From: an uncultured Clostridiaceae bacterium
GTDB lineage: Bacteria; Bacillota; Clostridia; TANB77; CAG-508
Direction: 5' to 3'
Length of the DNA stretch: 49,222 bases
Assembly (NCBI GenBank): GCA_948469815.1
Contig: CAOKMR010000009.1
Location: 1-49,222, forward strand
The notes under the pieces were generated by a model. It ran no database searches, was not told where the DNA came from, and saw only the letters and a list, made by a program, of their open reading frames with translations. Shown here in pieces: positions 1 to 6,782 of this stretch; positions within the stretch are counted from its first letter, which is position 1, and each line of letters opens with the position of its first letter. The position numbers were made by a program, and so were the translations under genes.

Positions 1-183
1 TAAATTTCTCACGCTTAATAAAAATTATAATAAATTGTAGCAGATATTTGTGAACATTCATAGTATTATTACTATGAACTAAAAAGGGGGTTAAAGTGCG
101 AGCGAAATTTACTCTGTAAATTTCTCACGCTTAATAAAAATTATAATAAATTGTAGCAGATATTTGTGAACGTTCATAGTATA
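1..183. repeat. 66-bp direct repeat, period 116 bp, with bridging hairpin
   Basis: Bases 1-66 recur at 117-182 with a single visible mismatch (ACATTCA versus ACGTTCA). The first copy begins at the window edge, so the array may extend further left. Between the copies, 97-131 forms a hairpin built on AAATTTAC-TCT-GTAAATTT flanked by GCG/CGC. The right copy ends just before the ribosome binding site of the Cys-rich gene at 214, so the repeat includes or replaces that gene's upstream region. Its function is not known to me. Confidence 0.8.
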
Positions 184-213
184 TTATATGAAAATTTAAA
201 GGAGGGTGATATT

Positions 214-390
214 ATGCCAGAGGAACAAAGAAATTGCGGATGCAATCAAAATAATAATAATGGATGTGGATGCTGTGGAGGATTAGGAAATCTATTTGGC
301 GGAAATGGTTGTTGTGGAGATTCTGAAATACTATTCTTTATAATAATATTCCTATTATTATTTACAAATTTCGGTTGTTGTGGAAGATAA
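214..390 (+). CDS. Small Cys/Gly-rich protein with C-terminal hydrophobic segment (possible spore protein)
   Basis: This is a 58-residue protein. ATG 214 is chosen because GGAGGG lies 7 bases before it; an upstream in-frame start at 166 has no such site. The first 38 residues are rich in Cys, Gly and Asn (CGCNQ, CGCCGG, GCCG). A strongly hydrophobic stretch of about 17 residues follows, and the protein ends in CCGR. Small Cys-rich proteins with a short hydrophobic tail are common among spore coat and spore-associated proteins of Clostridia. Assigning a spore role is inference from composition and from the sporulation genes nearby. A terminator at 452 closes the unit. I do not recognise a named family. 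Confidence 0.7.
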   Translation: MPEEQRNCGCNQNNNNGCGCCGGLGNLFGGNGCCGDSEILFFIIIFLLLFTNFGCCGR

Positions 391-451
391 CATAAAAATA
401 TATAAGCACCTGTGCAACATTACAAAAGGATAAATATATAGAATAAAAACA

Positions 452-482
452 AAAATCCAGTGTAAAAATACTGGATTTTTGT
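452..482 (+). terminator. Rho-independent terminator
   Basis: AAAATCCAGT pairs with ACTGGATTTT around an 8-base A-rich loop and runs into a T tract. It lies 60 bases after the Cys-rich gene. Confidence 0.85.
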
Positions 483-511
483 ATATAAAAAAAACAATTA
501 AACAATTTTAA

Positions 512-535
512 GGAGCTCCTACATTAAGAAGCTCC
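512..535 (-). terminator. Terminator of the nth unit (minus strand)
   Basis: On the minus strand GGAGCTTCTTA pairs with TAGGAGCTCC and is followed by a T-rich run. It overlaps the last codons of the small Cys-rich gene at 524-667. Confidence 0.7.
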
Positions 536-667
536 ATTTTTGGTATTTTGCTCGAAAAAGTATGCACAATTCAAATTGGGAGTTATTTTTTGAGTAGAAA
601 CATTTTCAAAGCAACATTTACCATTTTTTTGATAGACACAATTAGAAGAACAATTTATATTTGTCAA
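524..667 (-). CDS. 47-residue Cys-rich protein, TTG start, downstream of nth
   Basis: A TTG start at 665-667 is preceded by GAGGTGATAGTC on the minus strand and opens a 47-residue frame. It begins MTNINCSSNCVYQKNGKC and contains CAYFFEQ near the end. Four Cys fall in a CX3C, CC and late C arrangement, resembling the small Cys-motif (DUF1540-like) proteins of Clostridia that may bind a metal. It lies 35 bases after nth on the same strand and ends inside a terminator, so it is probably cotranscribed with nth. Family placement is tentative; the coding call rests on the ribosome binding site, the regular Cys spacing and the terminator. Confidence 0.65.
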   Translation of the reverse strand: MTNINCSSNCVYQKNGKCCFENVSTQKITPNLNCAYFFEQNTKNGAS

Positions 668-702
668 GACTATCACCTCAGATAAATAGTATATTAAATT
701 TT

Positions 703-1332
703 TTAAGAATTATTCCAAGTTTTACAAAATTTATTAATTGTGCATGTATTGCACTTAGGATTTCTAGCAGTACAAGTATTTCTTCCATGCCATACAAATA
801 GATGATTAACATCTTTTAAATATTCTTTAGGAAAAATTTTAATTAAATCTTGTTCTATTTTTAAAGGATCAGTATTAGAAGAAAGCCCTATTTTATTTGC
901 AATTCTTTTACAATGGGTATCAACAGCAACTCCATTCGCAATTCCAAAAACCTCAAGAAGAATAACATTAGCACTTTTTCTACCAACACCAGGTAAAGTC
1001 AATAAATCCTCCATATTTTGAGGAACAGTGCCATTAAAATCAGAAACAATTTTCTGAGCACAAGCCTTAATATTTTTAGCTTTATTTTTATAAAAACCAC
1101 AAGGATGTATAAAGTTTTCTAGTGTATGTAAATCAATATTCGAGAAATCCTGTGGAGTATTATATTCTTTAAAAAGAGAAGGGGTAGTTTTATTAACCCT
1201 TTCATCAGTACATTGAGCGGAAAGCATAACAGCAACTACTAATTCAAAAGGATTAGTAAAATCTAAACTACATGTAGCATTTGGATAGGTAGCTTTTAAA
1301 ATTTCAATTAATTCAATATAATTAGTATTCAT
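703..1332 (-). CDS. nth: Endonuclease III (DNA glycosylase/AP lyase)
   Basis: Endonuclease III removes oxidised pyrimidines and cuts the abasic strand in base excision repair. The 209-residue protein shows the helix-hairpin-helix LPGVGRKSA (about residues 113-121) containing the catalytic Lys, the catalytic Asp in VAVDTHCKR, and a C-terminal 4Fe-4S ligand set CX6CX2CX5C (about residues 187-203). Length is typical. Two starts are possible. ATG 1344 abuts the AAAGGA motif with no spacing, while ATG 1332 leaves 12 bases, the spacing used by several genes here, so I prefer 1332. The Cys-rich ORF at 524-667 follows on the same strand. Confidence 0.95.
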   Translation of the reverse strand: MNTNYIELIEILKATYPNATCSLDFTNPFELVVAVMLSAQCTDERVNKTTPSLFKEYNTPQDFSNIDLHTLENFIHPCGFYKNKAKNIKACAQKIVSDFNGTVPQNMEDLLTLPGVGRKSANVILLEVFGIANGVAVDTHCKRIANKIGLSSNTDPLKIEQDLIKIFPKEYLKDVNHLFVWHGRNTCTARNPKCNTCTINKFCKTWNNS

Positions 1333-1541
1333 AAAAAATTTCATTCCTTTCTCGTTTTACAAATTTACCTGGGATCAAAGAGACCAGTGACACCACCATG
1401 CCCTTTTATTTTAAAACTTGTAACTTTTTTATGTAAATGTAATATAATATATATCAAGGAGGTAATAAAAGAGTTTATGTCTAAAAAGTGAGAATTTTGG
1501 AAAATCTCATAAATCATACCTCAGGAAGGAAGAAAAAAGTT

Positions 1542-1691
1542 ATGTTAAAATTTTTAAAGAAAACCTTAGCAGTTTGTATGATTGGATTTGGATTAGGAGT
1601 TTTATTAGTTTTATTACTTCCAATAACTGGCTGGCTATTTATAATAGGGGTATTAGTTGTTATAGTTGGTTTAATATGGCTTTCATGCTAG
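1542..1691 (+). CDS. Small two-helix membrane protein, unknown function
   Basis: The 49-residue product has a short basic N-terminus (MLKFLKKT) followed by two hydrophobic segments separated by PITGW, so it should span the membrane twice as a small hairpin. ATG 1542 is chosen because AGGAAGG lies 13 bases before it. The longer frame from GTG 1488 would add a hydrophilic tail without its own close binding site. A separate strong AAGGAGGT at 1457 precedes a four-codon frame MSKK ending at the GTG, which may be a leader or chance. The stop codon touches the left arm of the long palindrome at 1691. I do not recognise the family. Confidence 0.55.
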   Translation: MLKFLKKTLAVCMIGFGLGVLLVLLLPITGWLFIIGVLVVIVGLIWLSC

Positions 1692-1904
1692 TTACAAAAT
1701 AATTTCCATTTGGCGTTGTTGTTGCTCAGTCGATTTCTCATCAACGTGCAAACAGAGTAAAATTCGCTTTGCGAATTTTCCACACGTTGCTCACGAAAGT
1801 ATAAAATTAAATAAATTAATTTATTACTTTATACTTTCATTCGCTTCATCGCCTCAGAGAATATCTCCTTCGCACGCCTAGCCAAATAAAAATTATTTTA
1901 TAAC
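1691..1904. repeat. Long imperfect palindrome, family A copy 1
   Basis: The outer 24 bases at each end are complementary at 21 positions (GTTACAAAATAATTT... against ...AAATTATTTTATAAC). Inside is a core shared with 7888-8016: CGTTGTT, then CTCAGTCGATTTC, and later GAATATCTCCTTCG and GCCTAGC. This copy carries about 75 extra bases in the middle, containing AAAATTCGC-TTT-GCGAATTTT and a second hairpin with GAAAGTATAAA arms. It fills the gap between the small membrane protein and spoVM. Confidence 0.8.
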
Positions 1905-1943
1905 TTATTATTGTTTATATGAGAGTTAGAGAGGAGTGATAAA

Positions 1944-2018
1944 ATGACTATAGTTGTAAAAAAAGTGCCTAAATTTTTAAGAGGATTTGTTAAACTAATA
2001 TTTGGTATTAAAGACTAA
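1944..2018 (+). CDS. spoVM: Stage V sporulation protein SpoVM (24 residues)
   Basis: SpoVM is a tiny amphipathic-helix peptide that senses the curved forespore membrane and anchors the SpoIVA coat base. The frame starts with MTIVVKKVPKFLRGFV and ends FGIKD. It matches the B. subtilis peptide layout: a short hydrophobic start, a basic residue, Pro, KFL, G, then an amphipathic helix with a charged end. Pro9 and the K-F-L-x-G core are present. GAGAGGAG lies 6-13 bases upstream. A divergently placed rpmB follows immediately, an arrangement also seen beside spoVM in Bacillus, which supports the call. Expression from a mother-cell sigma factor is expected but I could not fix a promoter. Confidence 0.9.
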   Translation: MTIVVKKVPKFLRGFVKLIFGIKD

Positions 2019-2080
2019 TTTTATAGCATATTACATAAGATAATTTTTAATCTAAGGTACATTTATAGCACATTATATAA

Positions 2081-2106
2081 AAGGGCACATGAATGTGCCC
2101 CTTCTT
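2081..2106 (+). terminator. Hairpin terminator after spoVM
   Basis: AAGGGCACAT pairs with ATGTGCCCCTT around GA and is followed by a short pyrimidine run. Its stem resembles the REP-like hairpins elsewhere but it lacks the GTAG head. Confidence 0.6.
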
Positions 2107-2142
2107 AAAATAAAGATGACTACTAGAAGCCATCTTTATTTT
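2107..2142 (-). terminator. Terminator of rpmB
   Basis: AAAATAAAGATG and CATCTTTATTTT form a perfect 12-bp stem reaching the rpmB stop codon. The A and T flanks mean it could end transcription from either side. Confidence 0.7.
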
Positions 2143-2339
2143 ATACTCTTTTAACTTTTCCAGCACGTAAACATTTAGCACAAACCTTAATTTTTTTAGG
2201 TTGCCCATTAACCATAGTAGTAACAGTTCTTAAATTTGGTTTCCAAGTTCTAGGAGCTCTACGGCTTACATGAGAACGAGCTATACTTATTTGATTACCG
2301 ATTACTTACTGTTTTATCACAAATTGCGCATTTTGCCAT
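2141..2339 (-). CDS. rpmB: Ribosomal protein L28, split by a +1 frameshift at a CGG codon
   Basis: L28 is a large-subunit ribosomal protein. From ATG 2339 the frame reads MAKCAICDKTVSN, then CGG (2300-2298) and at once the stop TAA. Skipping the C at 2300 gives GNQISIARSHVSRRAP, then RTWKPNLRTVTTMVNGQPK, then KIKVCAKCLRAGKVKRV. That is a complete 65-residue L28 with both Cys pairs (CAIC and CAKC) and the GNQ, RTWKPN and CLRAGK motifs. Both halves are intact and conserved, so this does not look like a decayed gene. The same one-base C excess before GG occurs in prpC and spoIIIAB in this window. Either a programmed +1 shift or an assembly indel would explain it. GGAGGTGC precedes the start, and a terminator follows the stop. 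Confidence 0.9.
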
Positions 2340-2431
2340 TTAAATTGCACCTCCAATAACTGTAAAATAAACTGACTAAATAATAGTCTAACATAAAAAA
2401 CAAAAAAATACAAGACTTTTGAAAAAAAAGT

Positions 2432-2460
2432 TTGCATTTTATAGAAAAGTATGCTAGAAT
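2432..2460 (+). promoter_or_regulatory. SigA-type promoter for secG
   Basis: TTGCAT (2432-2437) and TAGAAT (2455-2460) are separated by 17 bases, about 115 bases before secG. Confidence 0.7.
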
Positions 2461-2574
2461 TACAAAGTAATATAAATTGAGAATTTCACATATATTTGAA
2501 AGCTCAAATATTAAAAGAGAAAATGGCAAAGCCATAAATCTTCTGACAAATGAATAAGAAAGGGTGTATTAAAC

Positions 2575-2823
2575 ATGACAGTATTAAAATATGTATCTTT
2601 AGCAATCTATGCATTAGTATGTGTTGCATTAATAGTATTAACATTAATTCAAAATAAAGATGAATCAGGAGCATCAGGAACAATTACAGGTTCATCAACA
2701 AATAATTTCTATGACCAAAATAAAGGAAAAACAAAAGAAGGTAAAATGAAAAGATGGACAATAATATTAGCAATAGCATTTGCAGTATTAACAATTGTAT
2801 CATCAATATTTTATATAGCATAA
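2575..2823 (+). CDS. secG: Preprotein translocase subunit SecG
   Basis: SecG is the small SecYEG subunit that assists protein export across the membrane. The 82-residue product has two membrane helices (about residues 4-24 and 61-80). Between them lies the family's loop, with LIQNKDESGASGTITGSS and then the FYDQNKGKT segment. AAGAAAGG lies upstream with acceptable spacing. In many Firmicutes secG precedes rnr and smpB; here it is followed instead by an unknown 69-residue gene, so that neighbourhood is not kept. The gene has a clear SigA-like promoter at 2432. Confidence 0.93.
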   Translation: MTVLKYVSLAIYALVCVALIVLTLIQNKDESGASGTITGSSTNNFYDQNKGKTKEGKMKRWTIILAIAFAVLTIVSSIFYIA

Positions 2824-2914
2824 AAAGATGCTTGCAAAAAGTAGAAAAATGTAGTAGAATATAAAAGCAACAATTAACAATCCAAAGGATTTATAGTAGA
2901 AAGGACTTAGAGGA

Positions 2915-3124
2915 ATGAAAAACAAGTACGAACCTGTCAACTATGGAGAAAAAGTGGAGTTAAAAACAAAATCCGAGGCAATCGAATACGCTGAGGGTGA
3001 ATTAAAAACTCAGATGAAGGAAAAACTCGGGGAGTATCTTCTTAGAGAACCCGACGTAATTGATGGGGGGCGTGAGGGCTTAATCTACTTACGATTAAGA
3101 CTAAGCGACATGTATATTGAGTAG
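2915..3124 (+). CDS. Hypothetical 69-residue soluble protein
   Basis: The product is charged and likely helical, with KTKSEAIEYAEGELKTQMKEKL in the first half and EGLIYLRLRLSDMYIE at the end. No signal peptide or membrane segment is visible. AGGAAT sits close to the start, a GGACTTAGAGG stretch precedes it, and a strong terminator follows one base after the stop, so it is a real transcribed unit. Its base composition differs from its neighbours: it uses CTC GGG, GGG GGG and CGT codons and has visibly more G. That may reflect transfer or selection at the RNA level. I do not recognise a family and assign no function. Confidence 0.6.
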   Translation: MKNKYEPVNYGEKVELKTKSEAIEYAEGELKTQMKEKLGEYLLREPDVIDGGREGLIYLRLRLSDMYIE

Positions 3125-3164
3125 AAAAGTGCTGGTGCCCAGTTTTAAGGGTGCCAGCGCTTTT
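3125..3164 (+). terminator. Strong Rho-independent terminator
   Basis: AAAAGTGCTGGTGCCC pairs with GGGTGCCAGCGCTTTT (two G-U pairs) and ends in T residues. Confidence 0.9.
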
Positions 3165-3204
3165 CAAATTATAGAAATTGTTACTGGATAATGGGGCAAA
3201 TTAC

Positions 3205-3507
3205 ATAAATTGGGGTTTGTATGTGTGATTTTATTATATAAAACCACAATGAATAATTAATAATGAATGATTAATGATGAATAATAAATGTAGGGGCACG
3301 GCGCACCGTGCCCAAATAATTATAAATTTGATGTAATTTTAATATTAAACGATATATTTAATAATTTTATTATTATGTTAAATGTTATGATTTTTGCCTA
3401 TTTCAATGGGCACGGTGCGCCGTGCCCCTACAATGGATTGCAATATTTTATAATTAACAATAATGTCTAAATTTATTTTTATCCTCCTCTACAAACACAA
3501 ATTTATA
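3205..3507. mobile_element. Composite repeat with inverted ends carrying a REP pair (copy 1)
   Basis: The left end reads ATAAATTGGGGTTTGTA. The right end, CTACAAACACAAATTTAT, is its approximate reverse complement. Between them lies a segment rich in AATAATTAATAATGAATGA, then a convergent pair of REP-like hairpins at 3290-3431. A second copy is at 15371-15665. This accounts for the whole gap between 3165 and the asp23 promoter; no coding frame with a binding site is apparent inside. It is sized like a non-autonomous element and no transposase is nearby. Confidence 0.7.
3290..3431. repeat. Convergent pair of GTAG-headed REP-like hairpins
   Basis: GTAG (3290-3293) is followed by a 20-base hairpin with GGGCACGG and CCGTGCCC arms. 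The mirror unit (3408-3431) ends in CTAC. About 95 AT-rich bases, including CATAACATTTAAC on the opposite strand, lie between. The 15456-15600 pair contains the same inner sequence in the reverse direction. Confidence 0.85.
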
Positions 3508-3559
3508 TAATAAAAACATTATACAGTAACTAGAAATTAATAAAATTTTCCAAAAACAG

Positions 3560-3588
3560 TTGTAAAAATTAGTATAAATTGGTATACT
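3560..3588 (+). promoter_or_regulatory. SigA-type promoter for asp23-amaP-nusB
   Basis: TTGTAA (3560-3565) and TATACT (3583-3588) with a 17-base spacer lie 34 bases before the asp23 start. Confidence 0.65.
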
Positions 3589-3621
3589 TGTACTATAAAA
3601 TTTTTTAGGAGGATAAATAAA

Positions 3622-4071
3622 ATGGAAAATGAAGAAGAAAAGAAAGAAGAATTAATAATAAATCAAGTAGAAATTGAAGAAGAAAATAATGATACAGGTG
3701 TTGAAATTTCAGAAGACGTTGTTGCAGTAATTGCAGGAGTGGCAGTTTCAGATGTACAAGGAGTAGCAGGAATGGCAAAAGGATTTGCAGGAGGAATAAC
3801 AGAAGCTTTAAGTGGTAAGAAAAATTTAGCAAAAGGAATAAAAGTAGAAGTATCAGGAAAAGAAACCAAAATAGATGTAAATATCATAGTAGAATATGGT
3901 TCAAGAATACCAGATGTTGCATTTGAAATACAAAGTAGAATAAAAAAATCAGTAAAAGAAATGACAGGACTAGATGTTGTAGCAGTAAATGTACATGTAC
4001 AAGGTGTACAAACACCACAAGAAAAAATATCAAAAGTAGAAGAAAAACCAGAAAGCCAACCAGAAGAATAA
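3622..4071 (+). CDS. Asp23/Gls24 family envelope stress protein
   Basis: The family forms membrane-associated assemblies linked to cell envelope homeostasis. The 149-residue protein has an acidic N-terminal tail of about 25 residues. The Asp23 fold follows, marked by EDVVAVIAGVAVSDVQGVAGM, a KGIKVEVSGKETKIDVNIIVEYG strand pair and IQSRIKKSVKEMTGLDVVAVNVHVQGV. TTAGGAGG precedes ATG 3622. The gene next to it encodes an AmaP-like membrane protein, the usual partner that tethers Asp23, and nusB then follows, a common Firmicutes order. Several Asp23 paralogues exist in most genomes, so I give no gene symbol. Confidence 0.9.
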   Translation: MENEEEKKEELIINQVEIEEENNDTGVEISEDVVAVIAGVAVSDVQGVAGMAKGFAGGITEALSGKKNLAKGIKVEVSGKETKIDVNIIVEYGSRIPDVAFEIQSRIKKSVKEMTGLDVVAVNVHVQGVQTPQEKISKVEEKPESQPEE

Positions 4072-4082
4072 GATCAAATAAA

Positions 4083-4107
4083 GGGGCACGACTGAAAAAT
4101 CGTGCCC
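4083..4107. repeat. Hairpin GGGCACGA/TCGTGCCC after asp23
   Basis: An 8-bp stem with an 8-base loop lies just after the asp23 stop. There is no T tract, so it may be a processing or stability element, or a REP relic without GTAG. Confidence 0.6.
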
Positions 4108-4129
4108 AAAAAATTTATAGAGGGTAAAA

Positions 4130-4165
4130 GGTTGAAAAATAATTAGTAACAATTCTTTTCCAACC
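4130..4165. repeat. Pre-RBS hairpin element, family D copy 1 (before amaP)
   Basis: GGTTGAAAA and TTTTCCAACC close a loop containing AATTAGTAACAATTC. A small AGGT/ACCT hairpin and GAGAGGAATGATA follow directly before the amaP start. Confidence 0.7.
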
Positions 4166-4199
4166 TAGGTTTGTACCTTAGAGAGGAATGATAGCAAAA

Positions 4200-4808
4200 A
4201 TGAAAATAATAGATAAAATAATATTAAACATATACTCTTTAATAATATTAATAGAATCAATAATAGTAATACTATTAATATTTGGCTGGGCTAAAATAGA
4301 AACAATTATATATATAATAAAAGACATGTTAAATAATAATATAGCATACAATATAGTATTCGGTATAAGTGTGGTATTTATAATACTATCAATAAAAGCA
4401 ATGTTATTTAAGAATTCAAGAGACAAAATTGATTTAGTAGAAACAAAAAGAAAAGATAAAATGGGTGAAGGAGTTTTAATAGAAAATGAAGATGGAAAAC
4501 TTTTAATCTCAAAAGAAACAATAGAAAGACTTGCAAACAGTGTAGTAAATAATTATGATAATATTCAAGATGCAAGGACTAAAGTAATAATAGACAATAA
4601 TGATATTAAAATTGTAGTAGAACTACAAATTTTACAAAATACAGTTATAAGGGACTTAAATGAAAACTTACAATCTAGAATTAAGGAAATTATAAAAAAA
4701 GCTACAGAATTAGATGTAAATGAAGTAAATATTAAAATTAAGAACATAATTAATATCCCACAAAAAGTAGAAGAAAATGATGAATACGAATATGAAGATG
4801 AAGAGTAG
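4200..4808 (+). CDS. amaP: AmaP-like alkaline shock membrane anchor protein
   Basis: AmaP inserts in the membrane and anchors Asp23-type proteins. The 202-residue product has two N-terminal membrane helices (about residues 3-32 and 45-68). A soluble Asp23-like region follows, with [24 protein letters not shown] and [21 protein letters not shown]-like features, and the tail is acidic ([10 protein letters not shown]). ATG 4200 is preferred over ATG 4188 because the latter touches GAGAGGA directly. The gene is 3' of asp23, separated by two hairpins, and 14 bases before nusB, so the three are likely cotranscribed. Confidence 0.85.
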   Translation: MKIIDKIILNIYSLIILIESIIVILLIFGWAKIETIIYIIKDMLNNNIAYNIVFGISVVFIILSIKAMLFKNSRDKIDLVETKRKDKMGEGVLIENEDGKLLISKETIERLANSVVNNYDNIQDARTKVIIDNNDIKIVVELQILQNTVIRDLNENLQSRIKEIIKKATELDVNEVNIKIKNIINIPQKVEENDEYEYEDEE

Positions 4809-4822
4809 AAAGGGAAAGAATA

Positions 4823-5227
4823 ATGAACAGGTCAAAATTAAGAGAAGAAACATTTAAATTACTATATAGTTTAGAATTTTGTAAAGATGAAACTGAAGAC
4901 ATTATAAATACTTACATAGAAGAAAACTCAATAATTGAAGCACAAGATATAGACTATATGAAAAACACAATAAATGGAATATTAGAAGAAAAAGAAAACA
5001 TATCTAAATTAATATCAGACAATTTGGCAGAAAAATGGACAATAGAAAGAATTTCAAAAATTGATTTAGTCATTTTAAAATTAGCAATATATGAACTAAA
5101 AAATACAGATATTCCATTTAAAGTAGTAATTAACGAAGCTGTAGAACTAGCAAAAACATATGGAGACGACAATTCAAAAATGTTTGTAAATGGGGTACTA
5201 GCCAGTATTGTAAAACAGAATACATAG
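4823..5227 (+). CDS. nusB: Transcription antitermination factor NusB
   Basis: NusB binds boxA RNA with S10 and supports rRNA antitermination. The 134-residue all-helical product starts [19 protein letters not shown], the typical N-terminal signature. It ends with the family block [34 protein letters not shown] then [20 protein letters not shown] precedes the start. It sits between amaP and xseA, a standard Firmicutes neighbourhood. Confidence 0.95.
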   Translation: MNRSKLREETFKLLYSLEFCKDETEDIINTYIEENSIIEAQDIDYMKNTINGILEEKENISKLISDNLAEKWTIERISKIDLVILKLAIYELKNTDIPFKVVINEAVELAKTYGDDNSKMFVNGVLASIVKQNT

Positions 5228-5278
5228 AACAGCGAAACCACTGTGCCCTTTTAATATATATCGTAAGAAGGAAAGAAA

Positions 5279-6469
5279 ATGAAATATGAAGCAATAACAG
5301 TAACAAAATTAAATCAATACATAAAAAACAGAATTGATGAAGACGAATACTTAAACAATGTGTTAGTAAAAGGAGAAATCTCAAACTTTAAGCACCATTA
5401 TACAGGACATATGTATTTTACACTAAAAGATGAAAGCTCTCTTATAAAGTGTATTATGTTTAAATCTTATACTTCAAACTTAAATTTTGTACCAAAAGAT
5501 GGAATGAAAGTAAGAATATTAGGAACTGTATCAGTATTTGAAAGAGATGGAGTTTATCAGATTTACTGTAAAGCAATGCAAGAAGATGGACTAGGTGATT
5601 TATATACAAAATATAATGAATTAAAAAATAAATTAGAAGCAGAAGGATTATTTAACAAAGCCCATAAAAGAAAGATACCATATATGCCAAGAATAATTGG
5701 AGTATTAACTTCTCAGACAGGTGCAGTAATAAGAGACATTATAAATGTTTCAACAAGAAGAAATCCAAATGTATATATAAGACTTTTACCTGTACCAGTA
5801 CAAGGTGAAGGAGCAAGTGAAAAAATTGCAAAAGCAATAAAATTAGCAAATGAAAATAATATTGCAGATGTTTTAATATTGGCTCGTGGAGGAGGCTCAT
5901 TAGAGGACTTGTGGCCTTTTAATGAAGAAATAGTTGCAAGAGCAATATATGATTCACAAATACCAATAATATCATCTGTAGGGCATGAAACTGATTTTAC
6001 AATCGCAGACTTTGTAGCAGATTTAAGAGCACCCACTCCGTCTGCAGCAGCAGAACTAGCTGTTCCAGAAATAGACGAAATATATGAAAAAATTAGAGAA
6101 TATCAAAGAAGATATAAACTAGACTTAAAAAAGAAAATAGAACTAATGAAATTAAGATATGAGAAATGCATAAAAAGTAAATCATTTTCAGAACCATTAC
6201 AAAAAATAAACGAAAGATATATAAAAATTGATATATTAAATCAAAAATTATATTTAAGCATATCTAAAAAAATAGGTAATAGTAAAAATGAAGCAGTAAG
6301 TTTAATATCAAAATTAGATGCATTAAGCCCATTAAAAACATTAACAAGAGGATATTGTATAGCCACAACTAATAATGGAAAAATCGTAAATTCAGTAAAA
6401 AATATAGAAAAAAACGATATAATCAATTTAAAATTCAAAGATGGAGATAAAAATGCAAAAATCATATAA
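5279..6469 (+). CDS. xseA: Exodeoxyribonuclease VII large subunit
   Basis: With XseB this forms exonuclease VII, which degrades single-stranded DNA in both directions. The 396-residue protein has an N-terminal OB fold (about residues 5-100, VKGEISNFKHHYTGHMYFTLKD). The catalytic domain carries GVLTSQTGAVIRDI, ARGGGSLEDLWPFNEE and SSVGHETDFTIADFVAD. A long helical region and a short C-terminal segment with TRGYCIATTNNGKIV complete it. GTAAGAAGGAAAG precedes ATG 5279. It is somewhat shorter than Bacillus XseA but has all core motifs. xseB follows after 58 bases. Confidence 0.96.
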   Translation: MKYEAITVTKLNQYIKNRIDEDEYLNNVLVKGEISNFKHHYTGHMYFTLKDESSLIKCIMFKSYTSNLNFVPKDGMKVRILGTVSVFERDGVYQIYCKAMQEDGLGDLYTKYNELKNKLEAEGLFNKAHKRKIPYMPRIIGVLTSQTGAVIRDIINVSTRRNPNVYIRLLPVPVQGEGASEKIAKAIKLANENNIADVLILARGGGSLEDLWPFNEEIVARAIYDSQIPIISSVGHETDFTIADFVADLRAPTPSAAAELAVPEIDEIYEKIREYQRRYKLDLKKKIELMKLRYEKCIKSKSFSEPLQKINERYIKIDILNQKLYLSISKKIGNSKNEAVSLISKLDALSPLKTLTRGYCIATTNNGKIVNSVKNIEKNDIINLKFKDGDKNAKII

Positions 6470-6527
6470 TTTATATTAATCTAAAAATATCATTATACAT
6501 ACTAAAAACGGAAAGGATAATAAAGAA

Positions 6528-6761
6528 ATGTCAGGAAAATTAAATTTTGAGGATAAAATGAAAGAACTAGAACAAATTGCTAGGGACTTAGAAAATGGAG
6601 ACTTAAACTTAGACGAAAGTATGAAAAAATTTGAAGAAGGAATGAAAATTTCAAAAGAATGTACAAAAATATTAGACGAAGCAGAGAAAAAAATAACAAT
6701 ATTAATAGAAGATAATGGAAAAGTAGAAGAAAATAAATATGAAACACAAGAAGAAAATTAA
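6528..6761 (+). CDS. xseB: Exodeoxyribonuclease VII small subunit
   Basis: XseB is the small helical subunit needed for exonuclease VII assembly. The 77-residue product has the family core FEDKMKELEQIARDLENGDL then NLDESMKKFEEGMKISKECT, followed by a Glu/Lys-rich tail. GGAAAGGA precedes the start. It follows xseA and precedes the DUF212 gene by 21 bases. Confidence 0.95.
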   Translation: MSGKLNFEDKMKELEQIARDLENGDLNLDESMKKFEEGMKISKECTKILDEAEKKITILIEDNGKVEENKYETQEEN

Positions 6762-6782
6762 GTTAATGAGGAAGGAAGAAGA

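Noticed and set aside
214-390. Selenium or alternative stop recoding
   Set aside because: TGA, TAA and TAG all end genes normally (for example rlmN with TGA), so stop codons look standard.
1477-1491. Four-codon leader peptide MSKK before the small membrane protein
   Set aside because: The AAGGAGGT site is real-looking but 14 bases away, and such a short frame cannot be supported from sequence alone.
3290-3431. CRISPR array in the regions with repeated GGGCACGG hairpins
   Set aside because: Repeats are palindromic, irregularly spaced and scattered, with no cas genes.
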